The translations under genes and the position numbers were made by a program. This document shows positions 52,091-62,267 of a DNA stretch of 64,000 bases, piece by piece. The notes beneath the pieces were generated by a model, which saw only the letters and a program-made list of their open reading frames with translations, was not told where the DNA came from and did not search any database. Source of the DNA: Cellulomonas sp. JZ18 (lineage in GTDB: Bacteria; Actinomycetota; Actinomycetes; Actinomycetales; Cellulomonadaceae); NCBI RefSeq assembly GCF_009720485.1, contig NZ_CP045245.1:2170001-2234000 (forward strand). The letters are read 5' to 3'. Positions within the stretch are counted from its first letter, which is position 1. Each line of letters opens with the position of its first letter.

Positions 52091-52963
52091 TCAGGTCGCG
52101 TCGTCCACGTCAGCGCCCAGCTCCTCGAGGAGCGCGACCAGGGCGTCGACGCCGCCCGGGGCGCCCGCGACGGTCATCGCGGGTCCGGCGGCGGCACCGC
52201 GCAGACCCCGCACGGCCCCGCCCGCCTCGAGCACCACGAGCGACGCCGCCGCCATGTCCCAGGGCTGCAGGCCGCGCTCGTAGTAGAGGTCGAGCCGCCC
52301 GTCGGCCACCCCGCACAGGTCGAGCGCCGCGGAGCCGGCCCGCCGGATGTCGCGCACCCGCGGCAGCAGCTCCGTGAGCACGCGGGCCTGCGCGCGCCGC
52401 CGCGCGGCGAGGTACCCGAAGCCGGTGCCCACCAGGGACAGCTCCAGCGGCGGCGGCGGTGCGAGCCGCAGGGGCCGTCCGTCGGCGTGCGCGCCCCGGC
52501 CGCGGGCGGCGGTGTAGGTACGCCCCTCGGCGGGCGCGTGCACGCAGCCGGCGAGGACGGTCCAGGTGTCGGGCGACGGTGCGGTGCCGCGCGCCGCGGC
52601 GTCGTCGTCCACGACCGCCGCGACGCTCACCGACCACGCCGGGATGCCGTACAGGTAGTTGACGGTGCCGTCGATCGGGTCGACGACCCACGTGACGCCG
52701 GACGTGCCGGCTCGGTGGCCCCCCTCCTCCCCCAGGACGCCGTCGTCGGGCCGCAGCTCGGCGAGCCGCGAGCGCAGCAGCTCCTCGCTCGCGAGGTCCA
52801 TGGCCGTGACCACGTCGACCGCGCTCGTCTTCGTCGCCGCCACCCCCAGGTCGGCGGGGCGCCCCTCGTGCGCGAGCGTGCCGGCACGGCGCGCCACCTC
52901 CTCGGCGACCGCCACGAGGTCGTCGACGAGGGCGGGTGCGGCGAGGGTGCGGGGGTCGGTCAT
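52091..52963 (-). CDS. suhB: Inositol-1-monophosphatase family protein SuhB
   Basis: A 290-residue Mg2+-dependent phosphatase of the inositol monophosphatase family. Metal-site motifs are GEEGG, VDPIDGTVNYLYGIP and the C-terminal WDMAAASLVVLEAGG. It likely releases myo-inositol for phosphatidylinositol or mycothiol synthesis, although related enzymes hydrolyse other sugar phosphates. It is equivalent to Rv2701c. A cei (Rv2700) homologue, expected next to it in mycobacteria, is absent from the 244-nt gap. Confidence 0.93.
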   Translation of the reverse strand: MTDPRTLAAPALVDDLVAVAEEVARRAGTLAHEGRPADLGVAATKTSAVDVVTAMDLASEELLRSRLAELRPDDGVLGEEGGHRAGTSGVTWVVDPIDGTVNYLYGIPAWSVSVAAVVDDDAAARGTAPSPDTWTVLAGCVHAPAEGRTYTAARGRGAHADGRPLRLAPPPPLELSLVGTGFGYLAARRRAQARVLTELLPRVRDIRRAGSAALDLCGVADGRLDLYYERGLQPWDMAAASLVVLEAGGAVRGLRGAAAGPAMTVAGAPGGVDALVALLEELGADVDDAT

Positions 52964-53122
52964 GGGCCCATCCTGCCGTCCGGCCCCGCGCGTGCAGCCC
53001 GGAGCGCCTGCGCGTCCTCGGGCGGGACCGGTGTGACGCACCGGGTGACGGCGCACCGGGCCGAGGTGCACGCCGGGGCGCCCGATCGGTGGCAGGCTCC
53101 TCCTGGAGCCCGGGGAGGTCGG

Positions 53123-54220
53123 ATGGGTGAGCTGGAGCTGGTCGGTCTGCACGAGGACGGTGAGCACCTCGTCCTGGTCGCGCCGGACGGGCAGCGCTAC
53201 CGCCTGCGCATCGACGAGCCGCTGCGCGCGGCGGTGCGACGCGACCGTCCGCAGCTGGAGCAGCTGCGGGCGGAGCAGGCGGGGACGCTGAGCCCGCGCG
53301 AGATCCAGGCGCGCATCCGCGCCGGGGCGACCGCGCAGGAGGTGGCGGAGGCGTCCGGCGTGCCCGTCGAGGCCGTGCGCCGGTACGAGGGGCCCGTGCT
53401 CGCCGAGCGCGAGTACGTCGCCGAGCAGGCGCGCGGGACGCGCGTCGGCCGCGACGCCGGTGCCCCCGTGCTGGGCGACCTCGTGACGGACCGCCTCGCG
53501 GCGCGCGGCGTGGACCTGACGTCGCTGGCGTGGGACGCCGCGCGCGAGGGCGGCGGCCCGTGGACCGTCGTCGCGCGGTTCGTCGTCGCCGACGGCCCGC
53601 GCGAGGCGCGCTGGACGTACGACCCCGTGGCACGCGCGGTCGTCGCCGTCGAGGACGAGGCCCGCTGGCTGTCCGAGACGGAGATCGACGAGCCCGTGGC
53701 GCGCCGCCACCTCGCCGCGGTGCGCGACGTGGTGTTCGACATCGACGCGATGGCACCGGCGGACGCGCCCGCCCCCCGGGTCGAGGAGCCGGAGCCGACG
53801 CACGTGCTGCTCGACGAGCTGCGCTCACGCCGCGGCGTGCGCCAGCCCCTCGACGACGAGGCCGACGACGAGGAGTTCGAGGGGTTCGGCCCGCAGCACG
53901 CGTTCGACTTCTCCGCCGTCGGCGTCGACGAGGCGTCGGTGCCGGGCGCGCACCCGGTGGACGCGGACCCCGAGCGGGAGGCCGTCGTGCTCACGCCGCC
54001 GCGCGGTCAGCAGCCCGTCCCCGAGCCCGACCCCGCGCCGGTGCCGCCGGCACCCGTGCCCCTCGCCGCGGCGGCGCCGGAGCCCGCCGCCGAACCGGCC
54101 GCCGACGCGGGCGCGCAGGACCGCCCGCAGGACCGGCCCGCCCCGGAGCGCCGCGCACGGCGGACCCGCGCGAAGGTGCCGAGCTGGGACGAGATCGTCT
54201 TCGGCGCGAAGCCCGAGTGA
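53123..54220 (+). CDS. sepH: Septation protein SepH
   Basis: A 365-residue actinobacterial cell-division protein (DUF3071) that stimulates FtsZ assembly in Streptomyces. The N-terminal domain begins MGELELVGLHEDGEHLVL and contains a helix-turn-helix (LSPREIQARIRAGATAQEVAEASG in part). The C-terminal third is Pro/Ala/Glu-rich and disordered, ending in the conserved VPSWDEIVFG. The ATG is preceded by GGGGAGG. It is convergent with tdk over a branched hairpin. Confidence 0.94.
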   Translation: MGELELVGLHEDGEHLVLVAPDGQRYRLRIDEPLRAAVRRDRPQLEQLRAEQAGTLSPREIQARIRAGATAQEVAEASGVPVEAVRRYEGPVLAEREYVAEQARGTRVGRDAGAPVLGDLVTDRLAARGVDLTSLAWDAAREGGGPWTVVARFVVADGPREARWTYDPVARAVVAVEDEARWLSETEIDEPVARRHLAAVRDVVFDIDAMAPADAPAPRVEEPEPTHVLLDELRSRRGVRQPLDDEADDEEFEGFGPQHAFDFSAVGVDEASVPGAHPVDADPEREAVVLTPPRGQQPVPEPDPAPVPPAPVPLAAAAPEPAAEPAADAGAQDRPQDRPAPERRARRTRAKVPSWDEIVFGAKPE

Positions 54221-54224
54221 CCGC

Positions 54225-54277
54225 GGGGCCCGGAGGCGGGGACCCGGGCTCGCCGGGTCACGCCCCGCCCGGGCCCC
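54225..54277. terminator. Nested hairpin between sepH and tdk
   Basis: The outer arms 54225-54241 and 54263-54277 form 15 pairs with a 2-nt bulge, and an inner hairpin ACCCGG/CCGGGT spans 54242-54258. The structure includes the tdk stop codon and probably ends both transcripts. Confidence 0.7.
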
Positions 54278-54935
54278 CGGCGGTCTCGTCCTCGAAGAGC
54301 GCGTCCTGCGCGCCGGGCCCGAGCGCGCGCGCCGTCGCCGCCGTCATGCGCCGGACGTGGTGGCGGCGGCACAGCACCTCGTACGCGACCTCCGCGCGGT
54401 CGGCGCCGTCGACGTCACCGACGACCACCTGCTCACCCTCGACGACCATGACGCCGTCGACCGTGCGCGCGTTGTGCGTCGCACGTGCCCCGCACCAGCA
54501 CAGCGCGCGCACCTGCAGCACCTCGACGCGGTCGGCGAGCTCCACGAGCCGCGCGGACCCCGGGAACAGGCGCGCGCGGAAGTCGGTCGTGATGCCGAAC
54601 GCGAAGACGTCGGCCGACAGCTCGTCGACGACCCGTGCGAGCTGCTCGACCTGGGCCGCGGTGTAGAACTGCGCCTCGTCCGCGATGAGGTAGTCCACCG
54701 GACGCCCCCGGGTGCGACGCGTCACCACCTCGGCCCAGAAGTCGGTGCCGTCGTCCACCTCCTCGGCCTGCCGGCGCAGACCCAGCCGGGACGAGATCGT
54801 CGCCGTGCCGGCACGGTCGTGCCGCGTGAAGAGCACGCCGTCGCGGCCGCGCGCAGCGTGGTTGTGGTGCATCTGCAGCGCGAGGGTCGACTTGCCGCAG
54901 TCCATCGTCCCGGAGAAGAAGACGAGCTCGGCCAC
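54258..54935 (-). CDS. tdk: Thymidine kinase (type II)
   Basis: A 225-residue deoxynucleoside kinase phosphorylating thymidine in salvage. The P-loop is GTMDCGKST (residues 9-17) and the catalytic-Glu motif is DEAQF (86-90). A lasso/zinc region contains CWCG and a C-terminal CRRHH in place of the usual second Cys pair. The GTG start is 25 nt after the alkaline-phosphatase-fold gene, so the two are probably in one operon. The C-terminus overlaps the terminator. Confidence 0.94.
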   Translation of the reverse strand: MAELVFFSGTMDCGKSTLALQMHHNHAARGRDGVLFTRHDRAGTATISSRLGLRRQAEEVDDGTDFWAEVVTRRTRGRPVDYLIADEAQFYTAAQVEQLARVVDELSADVFAFGITTDFRARLFPGSARLVELADRVEVLQVRALCWCGARATHNARTVDGVMVVEGEQVVVGDVDGADRAEVAYEVLCRRHHVRRMTAATARALGPGAQDALFEDETAGGPGGA

Positions 54936-54960
54936 CCTCAGGCCTCCCCGCGACCCGCGC

Positions 54961-56121
54961 TCATGCCCGCACCAGGAGCGGGACGAGCATCTCCCGCGCC
55001 GTGAGGGACCCGTGCACGCCGACCAGCGCGATCGAGGCGGGCGTCTGCGTGCGCGAGTCGACGACCGTCGCGGCGCCGGTCATCGCGACGACGACGTCGC
55101 CGACGACGGGGCGCACGTGGTCGGCCACGGGACCGAACCAGCCGTCGCCGACGGCGGTCTCGCGCGTGGCCACGACCGCGTCCTCCCCGAGCACACCGCG
55201 CCACCGGTCGGCGACCGCGACGGCGTCGGCGCCGGGGTCGAGGTGCAGGTGCAGCGCGCGCGGCTCCCCCGCGGTCAGCGCGACGTCGGCGCCGAGCACG
55301 GGGTCGGCCGCGAGGTCGCGGCGCCGGGCGGGGTCGACGTCCACCATGCCGTGGTCCGCCGTGACGACGAGGAGCGTGCCGCGTGGCAGCGACCGGGCGA
55401 GCCGGGCGAGCGCGGCGTCGAGCTCGGAGAGCGCGTCGCCCCACTGCCAGGAGCCCCAGCCGTGGTGGTGCCCCGCCTTGTCGACCTCACCCCAGTACAG
55501 GTACGCCAGGCCGGGGGCGCGCAGCGCGCGCACGGTGGCGTCCACGCGTGCGTCCAGCTGCTCCGCCGCGACGTAGGCGGGCCCGCGCAGGACGGCGTTC
55601 GTCAGCCCCGACCCCGCGAACCGGGCGGGGCCCACGCTCGTGACGGCCAGGCCGGCGGCCACGGCGCGCTCGAGGACGGTCGGCTCGGCCTGCCAGGCGC
55701 GGGCGTCGGGCAGGTCCGTCCAGGACACGAGGTTGCCGAGCGCACCGGTCTGCGGCACGCGGACGGTGTAGCCGAGCATCCCCGTCGCGCCGGGTGCCGC
55801 GCCGGTGCCGAACGTGCCGAGCGCGGTCGCGGTCGTCGACGGGAACGTCGTGACGAGGGGCGCGGAGCCGGGCAGCAGGGAGCGCAGGAACGGGGCGTGG
55901 CCGCCGCGCTCGAGGAGGTTGAGGTGGCCGAGCCCGTCGACGAGCACGACGCACGCGCGCTCGGCGGCCGGCAGCCCCAGGGCGTCCCGTGCCGCCGCGC
56001 CCCTGGGCACGTCCGCGCCGAGCGCGGCGCAGACCGCGGGCAGGACCTGCGCGAGCGAGCGCTCCCCGGCGCCCGGCAGGAGCAGCTCCTCGGCGTCCGG
56101 AGTCGCGGCGGCGGCGCTCAC
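54961..56121 (-). CDS. Alkaline-phosphatase-superfamily protein (nucleotide pyrophosphatase/phosphodiesterase-like)
   Basis: A 386-residue protein. Metal-binding segments of the phosphodiesterase/nucleotide pyrophosphatase fold are VVLVDGLGHLN, TTFPSTTATALGTFGTG (nucleophilic Thr), YLYWGEVDKAGHHHGWGS and VVTADHGMVDV. No signal peptide is visible, so it may act inside the cell. The substrate is unknown. The GTG start overlaps the DUF5998 stop by 4 nt; the frame is open further upstream but only as shadow coding. Confidence 0.88.
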   Translation of the reverse strand: MSAAAATPDAEELLLPGAGERSLAQVLPAVCAALGADVPRGAAARDALGLPAAERACVVLVDGLGHLNLLERGGHAPFLRSLLPGSAPLVTTFPSTTATALGTFGTGAAPGATGMLGYTVRVPQTGALGNLVSWTDLPDARAWQAEPTVLERAVAAGLAVTSVGPARFAGSGLTNAVLRGPAYVAAEQLDARVDATVRALRAPGLAYLYWGEVDKAGHHHGWGSWQWGDALSELDAALARLARSLPRGTLLVVTADHGMVDVDPARRRDLAADPVLGADVALTAGEPRALHLHLDPGADAVAVADRWRGVLGEDAVVATRETAVGDGWFGPVADHVRPVVGDVVVAMTGAATVVDSRTQTPASIALVGVHGSLTAREMLVPLLVRA

Positions 56122-56689
56122 CGGCGCGCCGACGCGGCCGACAGCGTGCGGCCGAACTCCGTCGCGGCGCGCACCGCGTCCCGGCCCTCGGCGGCGGCGC
56201 TGACGCGCACGACGACGTCGTCCGGTGCCAGCGTGCCCGTGTAGCCGTGGTCCGCCTCGCACGCCGGGTCGGGGCAGCTGGCCGGCTCGAGGTCCACGCG
56301 CTGGACGGCGCCCCACCCGATGGCGAGCGTGAGCTCGGTCGCCCCCGCGCCCGAGCGGTGCTCCTGCGGGTTCGGCACCACGTGCGTGATCGCGACGGAG
56401 CGGAGCTCCGCGAGCGGCACCGCCTCGGTGGTGGCGGACGCGCTCGCCGAGGGGTGCTCGGAGTCGGCCGGGTGGTCGTCGACGTGCGCGACGACCAGGC
56501 GCGTCGGGGTCAGCACCAGCACGGTGACGTGCCGGCGGACCTCGTTCGCGTCGAAGGTCGTCTCGGGGTGCACCAGGTGCGCGACGACGTCCTCCCCGCG
56601 AGCGCGAGGTCGAGGACGTCACCGACGAGCTCCGGGTAGTAGCCGGCGCGGTGCAGGTCGTGCTGGAGGGTCGTCGACGGTGCGGGCAC
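56118..56689 (-). pseudogene. DUF5998 family protein, apparent 1-nt frameshift
   Basis: The 5' part begins at GTG 56689 with GGAGG 8 nt upstream and reads VPAPSTTLQHDLHRAGYYPE to DVLDLALAG. It then leaves frame at the four-C run 56594-56597 (plus strand). The rest continues in another frame from about 56595 as EDVVAHLVHPETTFDANEVRRHVTV-type sequence to the stop at 56118; the longest uninterrupted frame is 151 residues from ATG 56573. Adding one G on the coding strand restores a DUF5998 protein of about 190 residues. Both halves look conserved, so a sequencing error is as likely as a true mutation. Confidence 0.75.
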
Positions 56690-56721
56690 GTGCCCATCCT
56701 CCCACCTGCGACGCCGACCCC

Positions 56722-59556
56722 TCACGTCCGGGCCAGCCGGCGCAGCGCGTCGGCCCGGTCGGCCGGCGCGACGGACGCGGAGGCGCCGAGCACCGCGACG
56801 CCCGCGGGCGAGACGACGACGGGCGCCAGCTCGAGCGCGCGCAGGTCCGGCAGCGCGTCCGCCAGCACCGACACGCGGGCGACGAGGTCCTCCAGGGCGG
56901 CGACGTCGAGCCGGGGCAGGCCCCGGTACCCGAACAGGCGCGGTGCGGCGCGCGGCGTCCGGACGATCTCCGCGACGTCGACGTCCGTGAGCGGCGGCAC
57001 GCCGTAGGCGACGTCCCCGAGCAGGTCCGTCGCGTCCCCGGACAGCCCGAAGCTGAGCACGGGCCCGAACAGCGGGTCCTCGGCGGAGCGCACCACGCAG
57101 GGCACGCCGTGCGGTGCCATCGCCTGCACCTCCAGCGGCGGGACGCCGGGTCCGGGGTCCTGCCCGGCGGCGAGCGCGAGGATCCCGGCGACGTCCGAGC
57201 GCAGCTCCGCCTCGTCGGCGACGTCGAGCCGCACACCACCCAGGTCGGCCCGGTGGCGCAGCGCGGGCACGGTCGTCTTGACGGCGACGGGCCAGCCGAG
57301 CCGGTGCGCGGCGGCGACGGCCTCGTCGGCGTCGTGGACGCGCACCGACGGCCAGACGTGCACGCCGACCGTGCCGAGCAGCTCGGCGACGTCGGCCGGC
57401 GACAACGGCACCGGGCTGCCGTCGGTCGCGTGCCCGGCGGCGAGCCGCGCGTCGACGAGCCGCTCGGCGGCGCGCGTGTCGACTCCGTCCGGGCGCACCG
57501 GGCGGCCGCGGTCGGTGCCGCGCCACGCGGCGTAGCGGGCCGCGTGGCCGAGCGCGAGCACGGCGTCCTCGGGCGCGCTGTACGCGGGGACGGTCCGCAG
57601 GCGTCCCGCGGCGTCGGGGGCCGTGAGGTCGTCGGTGATGCCGTGCAGACCGACCATGCACGCCACCGTCGTGCGGCCGCTGGCGGCGGCCGCCCGCGCG
57701 AGCTCCTGCGCGACGGCCGGGTCCGGCGTGCCGAGGGTGGGCAGGCGCACGGCCACGACGACGTCGGTGTGCGGGTCGGCGTAGAGGCGCTCGATGGTCG
57801 CGCGCGCCTCGTGCACGGGGGCGTCCTCGACGAGCAGCTCGACGCGTCCGGTCACGACGAGACCCGCCGCCGCGGCGGCCTCGGCGACGAGCGCGGCGAC
57901 GCTGGCCGAGCTCGCGAGGATCGACGTGCGCCGGCCGGCCGGCAGCGGCTGGTGCGCCAGCACCTGGACCACGTCGAGGAGCTGGTGCTGGTTCTCGACG
58001 CGGATCACCCCGGACAGGCGCATGACCTCCTCGAGCGTGCGGCGCGGGGCGCGCGTGGGCCGCACGGCGTGGCCCGGGGGCACGACCTGGCCGGACCGGC
58101 CCGCGGTGACGGCGACGACCGGCTTGTGCGCCGCGAGGCGGCGGGCGACGCGGGAGAACTTGCGGGGGTTGCCGATGGACTCCAGGTACAGCGCGACGAC
58201 GTCGGTGCCCTCGTCCTCGCCCCAGAACTGCATGAGGTCGTTGCCGGAGACGTCCGCGCGGTGCCCGGCGGAGACGAACTGCGCGAGCCCGAGGCCGCGA
58301 CGCTCCACCGCGGCCAGCAGCGGCACCGCGAGCGGCGCGGACTGGCAGAACAGGCCGATGCGGCCCGGACGGGGCGGCTGCTCGGCGAGGGACACGTCGA
58401 GCGTCGTCCCGTCCCGGTGGCTGACGATCCCGAAGGAGGCCGGGCCGACGAGGCGCATGCCGGCGCCGTGCACGACGCCGAGCAGCAGGCGCAGCCGCGC
58501 GAGGCCCTCCGGCCCCGCCTCGGCGAAGCCCGACGACAGCAGGACGAGCCCACGCACGCCGAGCGCCCCCAGCCGGCGCGCGGCGTCGAGCACCTGCTCG
58601 GGCGGGAGCACGACCACGGCGAGCTCCACGGGGGCGGGCACGTCGTCGATCCGGTCGTGCACCTGCACGCCGTCGTGCTCGCCCGTCGCGAGCCCGACGC
58701 CGACCGCGTGCACCCGGACCGCGCCCTCGCGGGCAGCCGGTGCGAGCCCCGTCAGCACCCGGGTCGCGTGCGCGGCGTGCAGCGCGCGCTCGGGCTCCGG
58801 GCCGGGGCCGACGAGCAGGACGGACCGGGCGGCGAGCAGCGCGCGCATCGACCGCGCCTCGGCGCGGTGCTCCCGGTCCGCCATGACGGCGAGCGAGCGC
58901 TCCGTGGGGTCGATGTCGAACGTGACCTGCACGACGCCGTCCTCGGTGCGCTGCCGCACCTCGTACCCGGCGTCGCGGAAGACGCCGATCATGCGTCCGT
59001 TCTGCGGGAGGACCTCGGCGACGAACCGGCGCACACCCCGCTCGCGTGCGGCGGCGGCCAGGTGCTCGAGCAGCACCGACGCGAGGCCCTTGCCCTGGTG
59101 CGCGTCGGCGATGTTGAAGGCGACCTCGGCGGTCTCGCCGTCGATGCGGTCGTAGCGCGCGACGCCGATGATCCGCTCGTCCGGCTCCACCCCCGCCCCG
59201 TCGTCCCGGCCCCCGCCCTGCCCGGGTCCCGCGGTACCCGTGGTACCCGGGGTGCCGGTGGTGCCCGTGGTGACGGCCACGAGCGCGACGCGGTCGACGT
59301 GGTCGACCGTGACGAGGCGCCGCAGGTCCCGCTCCGGCAGCCGCTCGAGCGCCGCGAAGAAGCGCAGGAACGTCGACCGCTCGGACTGCGCCACGTGGAA
59401 CGCCTGCAGCGCGTCCGCGTCCTCGGGGTGGATCGGGCGCAGCCGCGTCGTGGAGCCGTCGTGCAGCACCACGTCGGCCTCCCACGCCGCCGGGTACGCA
59501 GGGGCGCCGGGCTCGGCGGGCGTGCCGCGCGGCGCACGGGGGACGTCGTCGGCCAT
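56722..59556 (-). CDS. GNAT acetyltransferase fused to NDP-forming acyl-CoA synthetase-like domains (Pat-type)
   Basis: A 944-residue fusion. The N-terminal GNAT domain (about 20-210; acetyl-CoA loop [14 protein letters not shown]) is followed by a CoA-binding and succinyl-CoA-ligase-like region ([44 protein letters not shown]) and a C-terminal ATP-grasp domain ([21 protein letters not shown]). This arrangement is known in actinobacterial protein lysine acetyltransferases related to Pat, which control acyl-CoA synthetases. A Thr/Gly-repeat insert interrupts the GNAT domain near residues 92-110. ATG 59556 is preceded by TAGCCT at 7 nt. Confidence 0.88.
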   Translation of the reverse strand: MADDVPRAPRGTPAEPGAPAYPAAWEADVVLHDGSTTRLRPIHPEDADALQAFHVAQSERSTFLRFFAALERLPERDLRRLVTVDHVDRVALVAVTTGTTGTPGTTGTAGPGQGGGRDDGAGVEPDERIIGVARYDRIDGETAEVAFNIADAHQGKGLASVLLEHLAAAARERGVRRFVAEVLPQNGRMIGVFRDAGYEVRQRTEDGVVQVTFDIDPTERSLAVMADREHRAEARSMRALLAARSVLLVGPGPEPERALHAAHATRVLTGLAPAAREGAVRVHAVGVGLATGEHDGVQVHDRIDDVPAPVELAVVVLPPEQVLDAARRLGALGVRGLVLLSSGFAEAGPEGLARLRLLLGVVHGAGMRLVGPASFGIVSHRDGTTLDVSLAEQPPRPGRIGLFCQSAPLAVPLLAAVERRGLGLAQFVSAGHRADVSGNDLMQFWGEDEGTDVVALYLESIGNPRKFSRVARRLAAHKPVVAVTAGRSGQVVPPGHAVRPTRAPRRTLEEVMRLSGVIRVENQHQLLDVVQVLAHQPLPAGRRTSILASSASVAALVAEAAAAAGLVVTGRVELLVEDAPVHEARATIERLYADPHTDVVVAVRLPTLGTPDPAVAQELARAAAASGRTTVACMVGLHGITDDLTAPDAAGRLRTVPAYSAPEDAVLALGHAARYAAWRGTDRGRPVRPDGVDTRAAERLVDARLAAGHATDGSPVPLSPADVAELLGTVGVHVWPSVRVHDADEAVAAAHRLGWPVAVKTTVPALRHRADLGGVRLDVADEAELRSDVAGILALAAGQDPGPGVPPLEVQAMAPHGVPCVVRSAEDPLFGPVLSFGLSGDATDLLGDVAYGVPPLTDVDVAEIVRTPRAAPRLFGYRGLPRLDVAALEDLVARVSVLADALPDLRALELAPVVVSPAGVAVLGASASVAPADRADALRRLART
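59233..59277. repeat. Five 9-bp imperfect tandem repeats inside the GNAT domain
   Basis: The units are GGTACCCGT, GGTACCCGG, GGTGCCGGT, GGTGCCCGT and GGTGACGGC on the plus strand. In the minus-strand gene they code for Thr-Thr-Gly, Thr-Pro-Gly and Thr-Ala-Gly triplets. The unit length keeps the frame, so copy number could vary without breaking the protein. Confidence 0.8.
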
Positions 59557-59563
59557 GCCCGCC

Positions 59564-59569
59564 AGGCTA
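59564..59569 (-). promoter_or_regulatory. Candidate leaderless -10 (TAGCCT) of the GNAT fusion gene
   Basis: TAGCCT on the minus strand ends 7 nt before ATG 59556. Confidence 0.55.
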
Positions 59570-59707
59570 GCGGGGGCGCCGCCGCGCGCACGGGGGCGCT
59601 CGTCGCGCGCGGCGCGGGCGCGCCGTGGCGGGACACGGCCCGCGACGCGGGACAATGGGCGCGGCGGCACCCGCCGCGCACCCGCACCCCGAGGAGCAGA
59701 CCACCCC

Positions 59708-62191
59708 ATGGCGCGTCGTCCCGCGACCCCCGACCTGCCGCCCGAGGACCTCGTCGAGAAGATCGTCGACATCGACGTCGCGACCGAGATGGAGGGGTCG
59801 TTCCTCGAGTACGCCTACTCGGTCATCTACTCCCGGGCGCTGCCGGACGCGCGCGACGGCCTCAAGCCCGTGCAGCGGCGCATCGTCTACCAGATGGCGG
59901 ACATGGGCCTGCGCCCCGACCGCCCGTACGTGAAGTCGGCGCGCGTGGTCGGCGAGGTGATGGGCAAGCTGCACCCGCACGGCGACGCGCCCATCTACGA
60001 CGCGATGGTCCGCCTCGCGCAGCCGTTCTCGCTGCGGCTGCCGCTCGTCGACGGGCACGGCAACTTCGGCTCCCTCGACGACGGGCCGGCCGCGTCCCGG
60101 TACACCGAGGCGCGCATGGCGCCGGCGGCGGTCGCGATGACGCAGGGTCTCGACGAGGACGTCGTCGACCTGGTCCCGAACTACGACAGCAAGCTGACCC
60201 AGCCGGCGGTGCTGCCGGCGGCGATCCCGAACCTGCTCGTCAACGGCGCGACGGGCATCGCGGTCGGCATGGCGACGAACATGGCCCCGCACAACCTCGT
60301 CGAGGTCGTCGCGGCCGCCCGGCACCTGGTGCTGCACCCGGACGCCACGCTCGAGGACCTCATGCGGTTCGTCCCGGGGCCGGACCTGCCCACGGGCGGC
60401 AAGGTCGTCGGGCTCGACGGCGTGCGTGACGCGTACCGCACGGGCCGCGGCGCGTTCCGCACGCGCGCGACGGCCCGCATCGAGAACGTCACCCCGAAGC
60501 GCAAGGGCATCGTCGTCACGGAGCTGCCGTACACGGTCGGGCCCGAGAAGGTCATCGAGAAGATCAAGGAGGGCGTGCAGTCCAAGAAGCTCTCGGGCAT
60601 CGCGGACGCGGTCGACCTCACCGACCGTCAGCACGGGCTGCGCCTCGTCATCGAGGTGAAGACGGGCTTCCACCCGGAGGCGGTGCTCGAGCAGCTCTAC
60701 CGCTACACGCCGATGGAGGAGTCGTTCTCCATCAACAACGTCGCGCTCGTCGACGGCCAGCCGCGCACGCTCGGCCTGCGCGAGCTGCTGCAGGTGTGGG
60801 TCGACCACCGGATCGACGTCGTGCGGCGCCGGTCCCGCTACCGCCTGCGCAAGCGGCAGGAGCGCCTGCACCTCGTCGAGGGCCTGCTCGTGGCGATCCT
60901 CGACATCGACGAGGTCATCCAGGTCATCCGCACCTCCGAGGACTCCGACGAGGCGCGCACGCGCCTGCGCACGGTCTTCGACCTGTCGGAGCCGCAGGCC
61001 GAGTACATCCTCGAGCTGCGGCTGCGCCGCCTCACCCGGTTCTCGCGGCTCGAGCTCGAGCGCGAGCAGGCCGAGCTGACCGAGGAGATCGCCCGGCTGC
61101 AGGCGCTGCTCGCCGACGACGCGCTGCTGCGCGGGCTCGTGTCGGACGAGATGGCGGAGGTCGCCGCGACGTTCGGCACCCCGCGCCGCACGATCCTGCT
61201 CGAGCACGCCGGGGGCGCGAGCGTCGCCGGTGCCGCGGCCGCGCCGACGGGCCGCGGCAAGGCGGCGGCGCCCCTCGAGATCGCCGACACCCCGTGCTGG
61301 GCGCTGCTCTCGGCGACCGGGCTGCTCGCGCGCACGGGCGACGAGACGGAGCCGGTGCGCGGCGACGGCACGCACCGCAGCCGGCACGACGTCGTCGCGT
61401 CCGCCGTCGCGACGACCGCGCGCGCCGAGGTCGGGGCGCTCACCAACCGCGGCCGCGTCGTGCGCGTGCCCGTGCTCGACCTGCCCGCCCTGCCTCCCAC
61501 CGACGGTCCGCCGACGCTGTCGGGCGGGCTGCCCGTGGGCGAGGCGGTGACGCTCGAGAAGGACGAGCGCGTCGTCGCGCTGGTCCCGCTGGCCGCGGAC
61601 GCGCCGCCGCTCGCGCTGGCGACCGTGCAGGGCGTGGTCAAGCGCGTGGCGCCGGGCGACGCGCCGGGCAACCGGGACGCGTGGGAGGTGATCGGCCTCA
61701 AGGACGGCGACGAGGTGGTCGGTGCCGCGCCGGCGCGCGACGAGGACGAGCTCGTGCTCGTCGCGTCCGACGCGTCGCTGCTGCACTTCGCCGCGGCGTC
61801 CGTGCGTCCCCAGGGCCGGCCCGCGGGCGGCATGGCGGGCATGAAGCTCGGCGCCGGCGCCCGTGTCGTGTCGTTCGACGTGGTCCGCCCCGAGGACGTC
61901 GACCCCGTGGTCGTCACCGTCGCCGGCGCCTCGTCGGCGCTGCCCGGCACGCAGACCGGCACCGTGAAGGTCACGCCGTTCGCGGTGTACCCGGCCAAGG
62001 GCCGGGCCACGGGCGGCGTGCGCGCCCACCGCTTCCTCAAGGGCGAGGACGCGCTGATCCTCGCGCACGTCGGGCCGGCACCGGCCCGCGCCACCGGCTC
62101 CGGCGGGCAGCCCGTGCCGCTGCCGGACCCCGACCCGCGCCGCGACGGGTCGGGCACGCCGCTGTCCGCACCGGTCCACGCGATCGGCTGA
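59708..62191 (+). CDS. Type IIA DNA topoisomerase subunit A (ParC/GyrA-like)
   Basis: An 827-residue breakage-reunion subunit. The winged-helix region has [17 protein letters not shown], the quinolone-region [12 protein letters not shown] (residues 89-100) and active-site Tyr132 in [11 protein letters not shown] tower/coiled-coil region is followed by a C-terminal beta-pinwheel without an obvious GyrA box. It is therefore likely the topoisomerase IV-type paralogue rather than the main gyrase, which normally sits with gyrB near oriC. The GAGGAG ribosome-binding site precedes ATG 59708; GACAAT at 59650-59655 may be the -10. The partner parE is not adjacent. Confidence 0.9.
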   Translation: MARRPATPDLPPEDLVEKIVDIDVATEMEGSFLEYAYSVIYSRALPDARDGLKPVQRRIVYQMADMGLRPDRPYVKSARVVGEVMGKLHPHGDAPIYDAMVRLAQPFSLRLPLVDGHGNFGSLDDGPAASRYTEARMAPAAVAMTQGLDEDVVDLVPNYDSKLTQPAVLPAAIPNLLVNGATGIAVGMATNMAPHNLVEVVAAARHLVLHPDATLEDLMRFVPGPDLPTGGKVVGLDGVRDAYRTGRGAFRTRATARIENVTPKRKGIVVTELPYTVGPEKVIEKIKEGVQSKKLSGIADAVDLTDRQHGLRLVIEVKTGFHPEAVLEQLYRYTPMEESFSINNVALVDGQPRTLGLRELLQVWVDHRIDVVRRRSRYRLRKRQERLHLVEGLLVAILDIDEVIQVIRTSEDSDEARTRLRTVFDLSEPQAEYILELRLRRLTRFSRLELEREQAELTEEIARLQALLADDALLRGLVSDEMAEVAATFGTPRRTILLEHAGGASVAGAAAAPTGRGKAAAPLEIADTPCWALLSATGLLARTGDETEPVRGDGTHRSRHDVVASAVATTARAEVGALTNRGRVVRVPVLDLPALPPTDGPPTLSGGLPVGEAVTLEKDERVVALVPLAADAPPLALATVQGVVKRVAPGDAPGNRDAWEVIGLKDGDEVVGAAPARDEDELVLVASDASLLHFAAASVRPQGRPAGGMAGMKLGAGARVVSFDVVRPEDVDPVVVTVAGASSALPGTQTGTVKVTPFAVYPAKGRATGGVRAHRFLKGEDALILAHVGPAPARATGSGGQPVPLPDPDPRRDGSGTPLSAPVHAIG

Positions 62192-62199
62192 GGCGCCCG

Positions 62200-62237
62200 G
62201 CGTCGCCCCGCTGCCCGCCCGGGTATCGGGGCGACGC
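62200..62237 (+). terminator. Hairpin after the topoisomerase gene
   Basis: The arms 62200-62210 and 62227-62237 are a perfect 11-bp repeat enclosing a 16-nt GC-rich loop, 9 nt past the stop. Confidence 0.7.
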
Positions 62238-62267
62238 ACGGCGCACCGGGCGGGCACCCTGGTGGGC

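Noticed and set aside
56320..60429. 1369-residue plus-strand frame
   Set aside because: It spans three real genes on the other strand and the start of the topoisomerase, and its composition is that of a reverse-strand shadow.
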